Notes: generated by a model from the sequence alone, not told the origin. A stretch of 64,000 nt of DNA from Nicotiana tabacum (GCF_000715075.1 NC_134101.1:195630103-195694102); one strand, 5' to 3'. Positions 11,483 to 22,714 are shown, counted from the stretch's first letter. Numbers and translations: made by a program.

Positions 11483-11909
11483 AAAAGGCGAATAGTAATA
11501 AAAGCTCTTAGCTGATAGATGATAGATGATAGCTGATTGCTATATTGTGGCTGTTGTGGATGTCGTGTACGGATAGCAACTGTAAATAGGTGATGATTCC
11601 GAGAGTTGTATTCCCGGGAAGTATGAGTGAATAGATATATCTGTTGATTTTACGACTTGAGTGCCTGCATCCAAAGAAAAATTGTGAGTTTTGTAAAAGG
11701 GGGGAAGGTTAGTTCATTTCCCCATGAGTTTCGCTTGTCCTGCTTGGCGTTGTGTATCATTGGTGTAGCGTTGCTACACAAAGCAATTTTGATACCAGAC
11801 ATGCATGATTTAGAAAAAATGTAACATAAATACATAATTTAAAATAGTTTTCTTTAGATGAACCGACGAATGCGACGCGGTTCAAGACATTGCAACCTCT
11901 CTCGCTCCG

Positions 11910-12045
11910 GAATTTTGAGGGTCCTCCTTAAAATTTTGCCCCAGTTTACTGGGCTGGTGCTTCTGACGGTTGCGTGCGATAAATGGCTGAAATCAACTTC
12001 GGAATTTTGAGGGTCCTCCTCAAAATTCTGCCCCAGTTTCCAATA
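11910..12045 (-). repeat. Duplicated GGGTCCTCC / CCCCAGTTT block in B
   Basis: GAATTTTGAGGGTCCTCCT and TGCCCCAGTTT occur at about 11911-11948 and again at 12002-12039. In element sense the end reads AAACTGGGGCA, a word also found in A (near 230 and 800) and C (near 62360). Confidence 0.75.
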
Positions 12046-12076
12046 GCGGGGAGAAATGAAAATTTTATTGAATTGT

Positions 12077-12139
12077 GACCGAACCCATAGGGCTGCCTAC
12101 GTATCCTCTCTTAAACGGGAATCCGGTCAGGCGTAGTTC
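12077..12139 (-). other. Conserved noncoding motif, integrase-proximal copy (B)
   Basis: On minus: GAACTACGCCTGACCGGATT, then GAGGATACGTAGGCAGCCC, then TTCGGTC. It starts ~30 bases after the integrase stop and is a direct repeat of the polypurine-proximal copy. Confidence 0.75.
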
Positions 12140-12168
12140 AAATTACATCATATAGGAAATCGTAAGAG

Positions 12169-13539
12169 TTACACATAGTTTCGCTTCACTGTATCTAAAT
12201 TGATCGGCTTCGGCCAAACTTCACCGTCCATTTCTGCAATTATGAGGGCTCCTCCGGTTAGAACCCGGTGAGCCATGTATGGACCCTACCAGTTGGGAGA
12301 GAACTTCCCTTTGGCTTCATCTTGATGCGGGAAAATCTTCTTTAACACCAACTGCCCCGGTGTAAACTATCTCGGCTTGACTCTTTTGTTGAAGGCTCTG
12401 GACATTCTGTTCTAATAAAGTTGACCATGGCAAACTACATTAATTCTTTTCCCAACTACAAGAACTAACTGCTCGTATCGACTCCTTACCCATTCTGCAT
12501 CGTCAAGTTCTGCTTCCTGTATGATTCTCAAGGAGGGAATTTCTACCTCGACGGGAATGACTGCTTCTGTACCATAAACCAACATATAGGGAGTTGCCCC
12601 GGTTGATGTTCAAACTATGGTGAGGTATCCCAATAAAGCAAATGATAACTTCTCATGCCACTACTTATGCTTCTATATCATCTTCCTCAGTATCTTCTTG
12701 ATATTCTTATTGGCGGCTTCTACAGCTCCGTTCATCTGAGGTCTGTAAGCAGTAGAATTCTTGTGTTTGATCTTGAAGGTTTCACACATGGCTTTCATCA
12801 GGTCGTTGTTGAGATTGGAACCATTATCAGTGATGATTGACTCCGGAATTCCGAACCGACAAACAATACGGTCGCGGACAATATCTGCTACCACTTTCTT
12901 AGTCACTGCTTTGTACGATGCTGCTTCAACCCATTTGGTGAAATAATCAATTGCCACTAGAATGAACCTGTGCCCGTTTGATGCGGCAGGCTCGATAGGT
13001 CCGATAACATCCATTCCCCAAGCGGAAAACGGCCATGGCGAGCTTGTTGTAGTAAGCTTGTTTGGAGGCACCTTTATCATGTCTACATGTATGTGACAGC
13101 GATGGCATTTTTGGACATACTGGAAGTAGTCCGTTTCCATAGTTATCCAAAAATAACCAGCTCGGAATATTTTCTTGGCTAAGACAAAGCCGTTTATATG
13201 TGCACCGCAGGTCCCTACATGAATTTCCTCCAATAGCCTGGATACTTCCTTTGCATCGACACACCTTAGTAATCCCGAATCAGGAGTACTCCTATACAGG
13301 ATTCCTCCGCTATGAAAGAAGTTGTTGGATAATCTCCGAAGTGTGCGCTTTTGAGTAGGATTTGCAAGTTCTGGATATTCTCCCTTCATCAAATATTCCT
13401 TGATATCATGAAACCAAGGTTTTCCGTCTGCTTCTTCTTCTACATGAGCATAGTAAGCTGGCTGATCATAGATCTTTACTAGAATAGGATCAATGAAGTT
13501 CTTGTCTGGGTGTTGTATCATGGACGATAAGGTAGCCAA
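12169..13539 (-). pseudogene. Integrase domain of element B, decayed
   Basis: The integrase would insert the cDNA copy into host DNA. A long open stretch (13539-12673) has the zinc-binding H2C2 region (EEIHVGTCGAHINGF ... CHRCHIH). It also has the full D,D-35-E core: GMDVIGPIEPAASNG, ITDNGSNLNND and NGAVEAANKN, with 35 residues between the second Asp and the Glu. A stop follows KKILRKMI. The C-terminal part continues in decayed form to a final ...VKRNYV stop at 12169. The first ten or so residues of the open stretch belong to the preceding RNase H. Catalytic residues are intact but the frame is broken downstream. Confidence 0.9.
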
Positions 13540-14046
13540 TGCATCGGCAAACTCATTCAGAACTCTGGGAATATGTTAGAACTCTGTCTTTGTGAACCTC
13601 TTCCTCAACTCCTATACATGATGTAGATAAGGGAGTATCTTGGAGTTCTTGGTTGCCCATTCTTCTCGGACCTGATGTATAATCAGGTCTGAATCTCCGA
13701 TCACTAGCAATACCTGAATGTTCATGTCAATGGTCATCTTGAGCCCTAAGATGCAGGCTTCGTACTTGGCCATGTTGTTGGTGCACGGGAACCTGAGCTT
13801 GGCAGACACCGGATAATGCTGGCCGGTTTTTGATACTAGGACCGCTCTTATGCCTACTCCTTTGAAGTTTGCTGCTCCGTCGAAAAACATTCTCCAACCA
13901 TCATAGGATTCTGCAATATCTTCCCCTATGAAAGATACCTCTTCATCAGTAAAATACGTCTTTAGAGGCTCGTATTCTCCATCCACGGGATTTTCAGCAA
14001 GATGATCTGCCAGTGCTTGTCCTTTGATTGCCTTCTGAGTCACTTA
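13540..14046 (-). pseudogene. Archaeal-type RNase H of element B, decayed
   Basis: This second RNase H, placed between the ordinary RNase H and integrase, is a hallmark of Tat-lineage Ty3-gypsy elements. Visible motifs are WRMFFDGAAN (Asp), TNNMAKYEACILGLK (Glu), VIGDSDLIIHQV (Asp) and, across two stop codons, FADALATLS (final Asp). All four catalytic acidic residues are still readable, and the frame is shared with the integrase stretch. Stops near 13574 and 13610 break it. Confidence 0.85.
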
Positions 14047-14059
14047 AACAATGTCAAAT

Positions 14060-14678
14060 TCACTTAGCAGGATTTGCCACTTGGCTAGCTTGCCAGTGGG
14101 CATGGGCTTCTAAAAGATGTACTTCAAAGGATTCATTCTTGATATGAGATAAGTAGTATAGGCACAGAAATAGTGCCTCAACTTCTAAGCTACCCAAGTC
14201 AGAGCACAACAGGTGCGTTCCCATATAGAATATCGGGCCTCGTACGAGGTGAATTTCTTGCTGAGATAATAGATGGCCTGATCCTTTCTTCCTGTTTCAT
14301 TATGCTGCCCCAGAACACAACCGAAAACTCCATCCAATACTGCAAGGTAGAGTATAGAGGTCTACCCGGCTCGGGCGAGACCAAACCTAACGGCGTTGAC
14401 AGGTATTCCTTGATTCTGCAAAAGGCTTTCAGACAATCATCAGTCTATTTGGTAGCGGCGTCCTTCTTCAACATCTTAAAGATTGGCTCACAAATGACAG
14501 TGGATTGAGCTATGAACCGGCTGATGTAGTTAAGTCTTCCCAAGAAACTCATAACCTCTTTCTTGTTCTTCAGTGGTGGAAATTCTTGGATGGCTTTGAC
14601 CTTTGACGGATCCAGTTCTATTCCTCGGCGACTCACAATGAACCAAGTAGTTTTCCGGCAGTAACCCCGAATGCACAC
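14060..14678 (-). pseudogene. RNase H and RT connection region of element B, decayed
   Basis: GIELDPSKVKAIQEFPPLK, FLGRLNYISRFIAQSTVICE and EPIFKMLKKDA are the connection sequence after the RT palm. The following RNase H stretch is frameshifted; fragments matching a degraded LDGAFGCVLGQHD-type region are seen at 14199-14384. I count at least two frame changes and several stops. It is non-functional. Confidence 0.75.
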
Positions 14679-15211
14679 TTGGCAGGATTCAGCTTCAAGT
14701 TGTACCTTCTTAGTCTGTTGAAGAACTTCCTCAGATCTTCCATGTGGTCAGTGGCTCTCTTGGATTTGATGATAACGTTGTCTACATACACCTCGATCTC
14801 TTTGTGTATCATATCATGGAAAATAGTAGTCATGGCCCTCATGTAGGTGGCCCCAACATTCTTTAACCCAAACGGCATCATCTTGTAACAATACATCCCC
14901 CACGGTGTAATGAAAGCCGTTTTCTCCGCGTCTTCTTCATCCATCCATATCTGATGATACCAAGCAAAACAATCAATGAACGACTGCAGTTCATGCTTAG
15001 CGCAGTAGTCAATTAGAATGTGTATGTTCGACAAGGGGAAGTTGCCTTTCGGACTGGCCCGGTTGAGATCCCGATAGTCGACACAGACTCTAACCTTCCC
15101 GTCATTCTTCGGCACTAGAACAATATTGGCTAACCATGTTGGATACTCTACTACCCTGAGAACCTTGGCTTTGACTTGCTTGGTGACTTCTTCCTTGATT
15201 TTCAAACTCAT
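14633..15211 (-). pseudogene. Reverse transcriptase domain of element B, decayed
   Basis: 192 open codons cover the Ty3-gypsy RT fingers and palm: TWLANIVLVPKNDGKVRVCV, DYRDLNRASPKGNFPL, FIDCFAWYHQIWMDEEDAEK, MPFGLKNVGATYMRAM and EVYVDNVIIKSK. The catalytic pair of the YVDD box reads VDN: the second Asp codon is AAC, so activity should be lost even without the frame breaks. Integrase- and Gag-type sequence around it confirms the Tat lineage. Confidence 0.9.
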
Positions 15212-16400
15212 GTCAGGTTTGAACTTCCTGAGCTTCTATTTTTACTGGTGGACATGTCGGATCGGTTGGCAGTTTGTGAGCTACAATAGATGTACTGAGA
15301 CCAATCAGGTCATCATAAGACCAAGCGAATATGTCCTCATATTCCCTTAGAAATTCCGTGTACTCTTTCATTTCTTATGGTGGCAGATGAACACTGATGC
15401 GCGTTTCTTTGACATTTTCTACATCTCCCAGGTTGACAATCTTAGTTTCGTCCAGGTTAGACTTAGGTTTGTTCTCAAAATCCTCAACCTCTTTAACAAC
15501 CTCTTCTGGTATATCATCTTCTTCTGAATCTATATCTGTTTGTTGCGTTGTCTCGTAGCATGTCACAATCGTCGGTTCATCAAGATAAGTAATAGTAATG
15601 TTGTGTAAATAAAGTAAACGATAAAAAGTAATAAGAGCAAGATTTATAAGAAACTGAAATGCTTTGATAAATTTCATAATTGTTTTGAACATTGGAGCTC
15701 TTATTTCAATATTAAAAATGCGGAAAGAAAGTCAACTAGCGAAAATAAAGATAATGCATGGTGCTTTGTTCAGCCTTGCTACCCCGAAGCTTTTCGTGCC
15801 CTGGTGGTTCTAATGGACCAATTGTTGAGGCGTGCTCCTCGTCTCACAGCTTGTATAAAAGGGGATTCCTTCCCCTCCTCCTCGAAAATGACACAACAGT
15901 CCATATTATCATCTTCCAAAAACAAATTCCTTATCGCCGCCTGTGCTTCCTCTTCTTCCGACCTATATATGACATCGGCTGGCTGGAAGGTCTGCTCTAA
16001 GCGATGTATCAGATGCTCCAACGGGTAGTAAGGACTATTCCATGGTGGCGACTAGTGGTTGAACTCCTCCCAAGTGTATTCATATCCCAAACCGAAAGTG
16101 GTACCATGTTTCTTTAACTTGATAGGCTTAGTAATTCCTTGGAGATTCTTGCTAAGTCCCTTGCGAGGTTCGTATCCATACCAATTCAGTATACTTTCAA
16201 TTTTGTCATCCCACCATTTATCCTTGTCCACGGCGTTGACTCGCTCAATGTGATGGTAGGTTTCTCCGCCTATCTTCCTTCTTCCTCCGATTGCTGGGAT
16301 GGTCTGGTGACTGTATATGGGATTGCTACCGTCGCCGTGAATAATTACCTCTTGGTGATTCCACTCGAATTTCACTGCTTGATGTAGGGTTGATGCTATA
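15212..16400 (-). pseudogene. Protease-RT linker of element B with possible intron region
   Basis: Decayed linker coding: YHHIERVNAVDKDKWWDD, YGYEPRKGLSKNLQGI and ADVIYRSEEEEAQAAIRNLF on the protease side; DIDSEEDDIPEEVVKEVEDF and NLDETKIVNLG on the RT side. The two halves are separated by an AT-rich, stop-rich ~180 base stretch (about 15600-15783) that starts with GTAGCA after ...KASG. Ogre elements are known to carry an intron between protease and RT, and this stretch is at that place. I could not fix the acceptor. Confidence 0.65.
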
Positions 16401-16423
16401 GCCCCAGCGGCATGGATCCAGGG

Positions 16424-16690
16424 CTATCCTAATAGCAAGTTGTAAGATGATGGGACATCTACAACTTGAAAATCAACGTCGAACCAAGTCGGTCCCATTT
16501 GCAGACACAAACTAATTTCCTTAATAGTGGACCTTTGGGATCCATCAAAAGCTTTGACAGTGATGGCTCCATCCTTTATCTTATGCAGGCTCTTTCCCAA
16601 TGTTCTGAGAGTCACCAATGGACAAATATTTTGGCTGAACCCTCCATCAATCAGGATTCTGGTGATGAAATAGTCTTTGCACTACACAGT
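16424..16690 (-). pseudogene. Aspartic protease domain of element B, decayed
   Basis: The stretch reads FITRILIDGGFSQNICPLVT, followed by LGKSLHKIKDGAITVKAFDG and FQVVDVPSSYNLLLG. The family active site is usually DGGS or DTGS; here the fourth position reads Phe. A frame change separates the active site from the rest and a stop follows LLLG. This protease would process the Gag-Pol precursor. Confidence 0.8.
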
Positions 16691-17519
16691 GCAATGCGTT
16701 GTTGTGGCTTAGCCCTTCAGGTGGCAGCTCATCTTCGTGGAAAGTGATTTTGTAATTCTCCAATACTTGCCCTACCATGTTTGTCATTTCTCCTCCAGTT
16801 ATGTTGTTGGGCACATATGCCTTGCTCAGCACCTTTAATTAGGCATTCTTATGTGCGTTAGAGCTTTGTAGCAGAGTCAAGATAGAGATCTGGGCTGGCA
16901 TTTTGTTCAACTGATCAATGACCGAATACTCTTTGGCTTGTATCTTCCTCCAGAGATCATCAGGCCTAGTTTTAGTGATGGTTGGTCATCCAGAGGCTTG
17001 CTTACTGGACTCAGCTAGATGTTCTGGAGTATAAACCCTACCGGTTCTTGTCATACCCTGTGCTGCAACTACTTCTCCAGATTTGGTTTTCCCTTTCCTT
17101 ATTGCCTAGGCGGTGTAATCCCATGGTATGGCCTTTGGGTGGAACGGTGTTACGACTGTCAGGGCCACCGGAATGGGCACCCTTGCTTTGGGAGTTAATA
17201 CAGCAACCTCAAATGGCACAATTGTCTTTGGGGACCCAAACTCGACCTCAATAGGCCCTGTCATCTTTGAAGAAGAAGGTGCTTCGAACTCAAGTGGTAT
17301 GGACATGTTCACTTCGGCGTCTCCAGAAGGTTGCATCTGGACCACAATTGGGTTAAGGGTGACTGTTGGTTTCTTTGGCTCGTCACCTTCAGCGATCAAT
17401 CCAATCGACCCTTTGGGGTCCCAATCGTCTTCTATCTCAATCATGTGAACACCTCCACCCTTGTGGTCTGGTAGAGGTTTGTTACGGACATTCGGAATAG
17501 GCTCCTTTGCCACAATGAT
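16691..17519 (-). pseudogene. Gag C-terminal / pre-protease region of element B, decayed
   Basis: The visible pieces are HMIEIEDDWDPKGSIGLIAE and LNPIVVQMQPSGDAEVN (17106-17513), then VLSKAYVPNNITGGEMTNMV and ITFHEDELPPEGLSHNNALH (16647-16832). This acidic, low-complexity segment commonly precedes the protease in Solanaceae Tat elements. Stops and frame changes break it. Confidence 0.7.
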
Positions 17520-19374
17520 CTTGTTGCCAATTAAAGCTTGGATCTTATCCTTCAGAGAGCGGCACTCATCAATGGTATGCCCATTTATGCCGGAATGGTA
17601 TGCACAGGTTTTGTTTAGGTTGACCCATTAGGAGGGGTTTTTGGGGTTTATGGCAGGGATAGGGGTGACGTAACCAGCAACTTTGAGCCTTTCATACAGC
17701 TGGTCGATAGGTTCAGCAATGGCAGTATACTATTTGGGGGGTCTGCGGTCGAAGTTTGGTCGGGGTCTAGGAAAATTTTGGCGAGGGGGAGGTGATTGAT
17801 AGTGGGCTTGTTGGGTGTTGTAGGCTTGGTAGACAAGTACGGGTTGAGAGTATCTGGGCGAAGTGGGCTGATATGTGGGAGGTGGAGATGATTGGTAAGT
17901 AGGCGGTGGAGCTTGGTAAGAGGGAAAGCGTGTTTGGTAATTTGGGGTAGGCTGATATGTTAGTGGAGGTAATGGGTAGGTTTGGTATTTGATTGGGGAC
18001 TTTGTTCTCTGTGCAACCATCACGGCACTCACATCCCTTTTCTTGGACGTTCCACCAGACTGTAGAGCCTTGTTGGTGGCCTTTAATGCTTCAAAGTTTG
18101 TGACCATACCACTTTTAATACCTTCCTCGATCCTTTCCCCTAGCTTAATGATGTCGAAAAATTTTTAGCCTTCAATCAGCATCAACCTCTCATAATATTG
18201 TGGGTCTTGAGCCCGGATGAAAAACCTATTCATTTGTTCTTTTTCTAGAGCTGGCCTAACCTTAGCAGCTTCTGATCTCCAACGAGCAGCATACTCGCGA
18301 AATGTCTCTGTAGGTTTCTTCTTTAAGTTCTAGAGGTAGAATACATCTGGTGCGTTCTCCGTGTTGAATCTGAATCTGTCCATGAAATCGGACGCCATAC
18401 CTACCCAATTCGACCACTTCTTCAGGTCTTGGATAATGTACCAAGATAGAGCATCCCCTTTCAGACTTCTCATAAAGAGCTTCATGCGAATCTTTTCATC
18501 CTTTCCTACTCCGAACAGCTTGTCGCAGTATATCCTCAAATGAACTCTGGGATCCCCGTGCCATCGTACATCTCGAACTTGGGAGGTTTGTACCCCTCGG
18601 GCAGTTAAACATCTGGCTGAATGCAAAGGTCTTCGTAATTCAATCCCTCGATCCCCTTGCTTCCTTCAATACTCTGAACTCTGCTAGTCAGCTTCTTGAG
18701 TTCCGCAGCCAGATTCTTGATAATAAAGTCTTTGTCATCAGACTCGGGTGTGCTTGAAATAGGTTGAGTATAGTGTGGTATGGTTTCCACATAGATAGGG
18801 GTGTTGTGGAGATGATCATTTGTGGAGTTTAGTGGTTTAGGGATGAGCAGTGGGGTGTTGTTTGAAGTGTGGCATATGTTGTAGTGGTGATGGGGAGCGG
18901 GTTGGTTTTGTGGTTTCGGGATGTTTTGTGGAGGTGTGGGGTTTTTAGAGTTGGGAAAGTTGACATCTAGGATGGTGAGGGAAAACGACAAGCTTGCCAA
19001 GTTCCGAACTTGGTCCAGTTCTTCCTGAAATTTCAACAACTTTTGCTCGAGCTGGGAGGCACTTTCCTTGGAAACCTGAATACCCTGAGGAACCTCTACC
19101 CTTTCAACTGAGTTCTCGTTTCTGATGTTGCTCAAATCTTCCACTTTTCCCTTGTTCTTGTTTTTGATAGGACTCGGGGGAGGAGGAGGCGGAGGGCCCT
19201 TAGATCTTGTGGAGTATGATGACGATGCCAGAGTGCACGAACTAACCTTTGGGGAGGGGAATAAAACAAAAAAAAATAAAAACAAAAACAAAGGTAGCAA
19301 GTTAGTGCGGGTTGTAAGAAAAAGAAGTTGCGATATTTAAACACATAGTGTGAGAATATAATTCGTGTCCTCAT
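17520..19374 (-). pseudogene. Gag of element B, decayed
   Basis: Gag forms the cytoplasmic particle. From the N-terminus there is a proline-rich region (RSKGPPPPPPPSPIKNKNKG), a coiled-coil stretch (ESASQLEQKLLKFQEELDQV; LAAELKKLTSRVQSIEG) and the retrotransposon Gag core (KIRMKLFMRSLKGDALSWYI). It continues with a long Tyr/Pro/Gln-rich tract (17730-18107) and a zinc-finger-like CAYHSGINGHTIDEC near 17560. The frame changes near 18610 and several stops follow. A long pyrimidine tract ending CCCCAAAG precedes the coding part near 19255 and could be a 3' splice site. The start is uncertain. Confidence 0.82.
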
Positions 19375-19564
19375 TTTGGAGCCTCACTGTGCCCGAGGTA
19401 GGCCTAGCGACAAGTTGATTTGGAGAGCTTATAATGCTAAATGCCTCATTTTATTGATAAAAATAAGACGAATCCCAAAACGACACTAAAAATAGCAGCA
19501 AATAAAATGTCATTAATGGCCATTGGCCTTATTACATTCTTAAAACAAAAGAAAAGACTCCTAG

Positions 19565-19912
19565 CTACTTGGTCGCAAAAGGACCTTCTTCAGGTTGAAT
19601 GTTTTCGTTGATCAGATCCTCCAGCTCGCGCAGATTTTCTAGTAAAAATTCCTTCACCAGGCATTCTCCTTTGCCTTCCTCAGAGTTTTGACAGTCGGTG
19701 ACTCTTTTGCTCACTTTCCCTGCAAACTCCAGCAGACTGTATTCCAGATATTCCAGCTTCTCACTAGCCTTGGTGACTCTCTCTTTCCACTCGTTGATTT
19801 GGTTACTTGATGGGAGGTTCCTCCACCAGGTCAGCAAGAGTGAGGGTATGTTGACCATACCAAAGTCGGGAACTTTGTCATTCATTTCTGCAAAACAAAA
19901 TGATGAGGCCAT
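19565..19912 (-). CDS. ORF1-like 115 aa protein upstream of gag in element B
   Basis: An uninterrupted 115-codon frame between the 5' LTR and gag. Ogre elements are known for an extra ORF1 in this position. The predicted protein begins MASSFCFAEMNDKVPDFGM, has a hydrophobic/aromatic patch (LLLTWWRNLPSS) and then an acidic, Leu-rich helical region (ASEKLEYLEYSLLEFAGKV; LLENLRELEDLINENI) that could form a coiled coil. I recognise no domain and its function is unknown. It is the only intact frame of B, but it is short and may be intact by chance. Confidence 0.5.
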   Translation of the reverse strand: MASSFCFAEMNDKVPDFGMVNIPSLLLTWWRNLPSSNQINEWKERVTKASEKLEYLEYSLLEFAGKVSKRVTDCQNSEEGKGECLVKEFLLENLRELEDLINENIQPEEGPFATK

Positions 19913-20273
19913 ACTTCTAACAGATTCGGCTATTAAATATCAAAAATTAGCATGAGCAGCATTTAATTCTCCAAATAAATGCACAGACATAGTAGCGTCC
20001 GTTTGGGTTCGAAGGGAACCTAGTGGACTTTGGACAAGGCTATCTTAAAGAGTCATTATGCGGACAGCATAACTAACTCGGCTAGGTTTGACAGTGACGC
20101 ATGCACAATTGAACAGAGTAAGGTTTTTATGGGATATTAGACCGGTACCATTGAGCGGACAACTCAAGAGGAAAAGGCACGGAACCGTCGACTGCACCAC
20201 TGATCGACTGGTTTTACCACAAATACGCCTTTGCCAAATTTAGGGATGATAATATTGGAAGGGATGATAATGT
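19913..20273 (-). other. 5' leader of element B
   Basis: Untranslated leader between the 5' LTR and ORF1. No canonical tRNA-complementary site was recognised next to the LTR. The first bases contain a direct repeat of GGGATGATAAT (about 20244 and 20262, plus strand) exactly where a primer-binding site is expected. Confidence 0.5.
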
Positions 20274-21464
20274 TGTCGCGCCCTCTTTTTCTAAGGCGAA
20301 ATTGGGTTCATGACATTTGGGAGGACAACTCGTTCTCTCTTGGGAATTGGGTTTTTTGGGTTGAAGAGTCGCCACCTAATGATTAAAGTGCATTAGGATA
20401 CTAAAGAAGAGTTCGAGTTGGAAAAGTAGAGTTCGGGTAAGGGCTAGAAATTATCTCGAGGGGAAGGTGTTAGGCACCCCCCAAGATCCACTAGTGTGGT
20501 TCCCGGCCGTGTTACAATTGTGACTTTGAATAACAAGTAAGCAAATAGAAGTCTCAAGTAGAGGGGGTTTTCACATAATATTGCAAGCAAGTTGAGAGTT
20601 TGACGAAAGTAAAGAAAGCAGAAATTTTAAAGAAATAGTTTGAGAATAAAATAAACAAATAAAAGAAAGGGGGTCCTAGGTTTACAAATAATATGGATCA
20701 CATCAATGCAATACATGGTAATCATTCCTCAAAAGAGGGGCTACACGTGGTATTAGCGCACTGGTCATCATATCCATATCTATCCTTCCCACCCCGTTAA
20801 GGTATTAAAGCGCGGAATAATATCGTTTCTTATTGCATGCTATTACTCATCCCAATCCTATCAGTCCCGGAGGCATTTGAGACTATTAATCCTAAAGGGG
20901 AGGGAGTTGGGGCTTTTCAGAGTTTTAAAAGGATAAAAAGTCTAGGCGACAAACAAAATACATAAGCAATTAGGGGAAAAACAAATAGCAGTTAAGGCTC
21001 AAACAAGCCTCCTCACTCAGAGGAGCAAATATATAGCATGACTTCAAATACTGGTTATGGTCTGAATTAAAGCGTTAGTGCAGGCTGATTTATCACATAC
21101 TTCTTAGATGAGGAGTCTGAATTAGCCTTGTCTGGTTGTAGTTTATCAAAACTGACACAGTTAATTAATCACCTAATGATTTGCCTAGGTGAGACCTATA
21201 GGCATGACATCTAACAATACTGATTCTAAAGAAAGGATTACTGGTTTTAAAAATAAGAGTTTTGCAGATTGTAAACGATATTACTACTGATTATAAACTC
21301 AGATATGGAATAGCGAAACTGATTCAATTGACTACCCTTATAGGCATGATTTCTAAGCGTTATTGGTTTTTAAACGATTGCAAAAATGCAAGAGTCCTAT
21401 AGGCATGATATCTGGAATGAAGTTGATTATTATTAAACCTATGATTGTTTGCCTAATGACATAT

Positions 21465-21672
21465 ATATGCAGAAGTACAGAAAACCTATGATCATGATTT
21501 CTATATGCAGAAATGTAGAAACTTAGAGACATGATTTCTATATGCCAAAATGAAGAAACCTAGATACAGGATTTCTATATGCAAAAATGCAGAAACCTAG
21601 ATACAGGATTTCTATATGCAGAAATGCAGAAACCTAGATACAGGATTTCTATATGCAGAAATGCAGAACTTA
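21465..21672 (-). repeat. ~37 bp minisatellite in 5' LTR of B
   Basis: About five and a half units of the same CAGAAACCTAGATACAGGAT repeat as at 6843-7085; the copy number differs between the two LTRs of one element. Confidence 0.85.
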
Positions 21673-22714
21673 TAGGCATAATTTCTAAGATGCAGAAATT
21701 TATAAGTAACCTATAGGCATGTTATTTATGTGAATGCAGGAATTAGAAAATCCTATAGGCAGTTATCTACCCCTTTGCATACATTCATCCCATCCCTTTC
21801 CACTAGCCATCCCCAACAGTTATTACAAATTATTACAGACCCGAACGACTCAGAAAAAAAAGGTAAAAAATTACATCAGAAGTTCCAGCTACAACCAAAT
21901 AGCCTAATTCAGACTCAAAGTCCAACAATATAAGATAAACCAACTTCCAGGATCGGATTTCCAAAAGCCTTTCTCTTACTTGGGATGTGTCAAAGTTCCT
22001 AAGAGTCTCAAAGGGGCTCCGGGCAGTGCTTACACCCCAAACACATTGCAGAATTAAGATCATAATGCAGTGTGGAAGGGCCAGCCCTCAGATGTCCAAT
22101 TTCAGAGGGAACTCAAGGTCCCAAAGCAAAGCTCATAAGAAGGGGGCAGAACTTAAGAGTCTAAGAGTAAGTGTAAGTGCATAGGGGTGATCAGGGAAAG
22201 TCATGGCAGGCTGGTTGTCATGCCCTGCAATTGGGAGTGTTGGCATACCCCTGACCAGCCTGTCAGCCAAAATTGGGGTTGGGATCCATTGAGGATCAGG
22301 TTTGGACCTGGGCAGTAATTTGGATACTGCCAGGCCATGAACCTTAACTCAAACACATAGAAGGGAATAGGGGTAGGGATTCATAACAGAAAATAGATGC
22401 AAGGAAAGAACACACATAGTTAACATTAATCATGAACAACAAAGTAAATAGAATTGCAGAAAACTGTAAATAAACACATAGGGGTGAGGAAGGAAATCTA
22501 AATTAGAACATACCTGTTTTAGGGAAAACAAACAAGTAAAAGTAGTCTTGAAAAGGCCAAGTTGCAAGCAAAAGTTCCAAAAGATCCCAGAAAAGAGCAG
22601 AATGTTGTAAGAGTATTGAACCTAAAGCAATAAAGTGTGTAAGCAAGTTGAAAGTATTGATCTAAAAGTTCAAGGTATTGAACTCGAAGTGGTGTCAAAA
22701 GTGCAGAAGGGTAG

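Larger units (their letters stand above)
10387..12168 (-). other. 3' noncoding region of element B
   Basis: It lies between the integrase stop and the polypurine tract. No protein domain was seen. It holds degenerate repeats with GACCATGATGCC words (10760-10985), GGTATTTCAGCCATGCA words (10990-11110), a 62 bp minisatellite (11112-11482), a duplicated TTTTGAGGGTCCTCC...TGCCCCAGTTT block (11910-12045) and a copy of the conserved motif at each end. Confidence 0.8.

Noticed and set aside
12655..12946. Plus-strand open frames over the B integrase
   Set aside because: Antisense shadows of the integrase on minus.
14173..14508. 111-residue plus-strand open frame
   Set aside because: Antisense of the decayed RNase H region of B; no domain.
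17128..17448. 106-residue plus-strand open frame (Gly/Ser/Thr-rich)
   Set aside because: Antisense of the gag C-terminal coding region of B.
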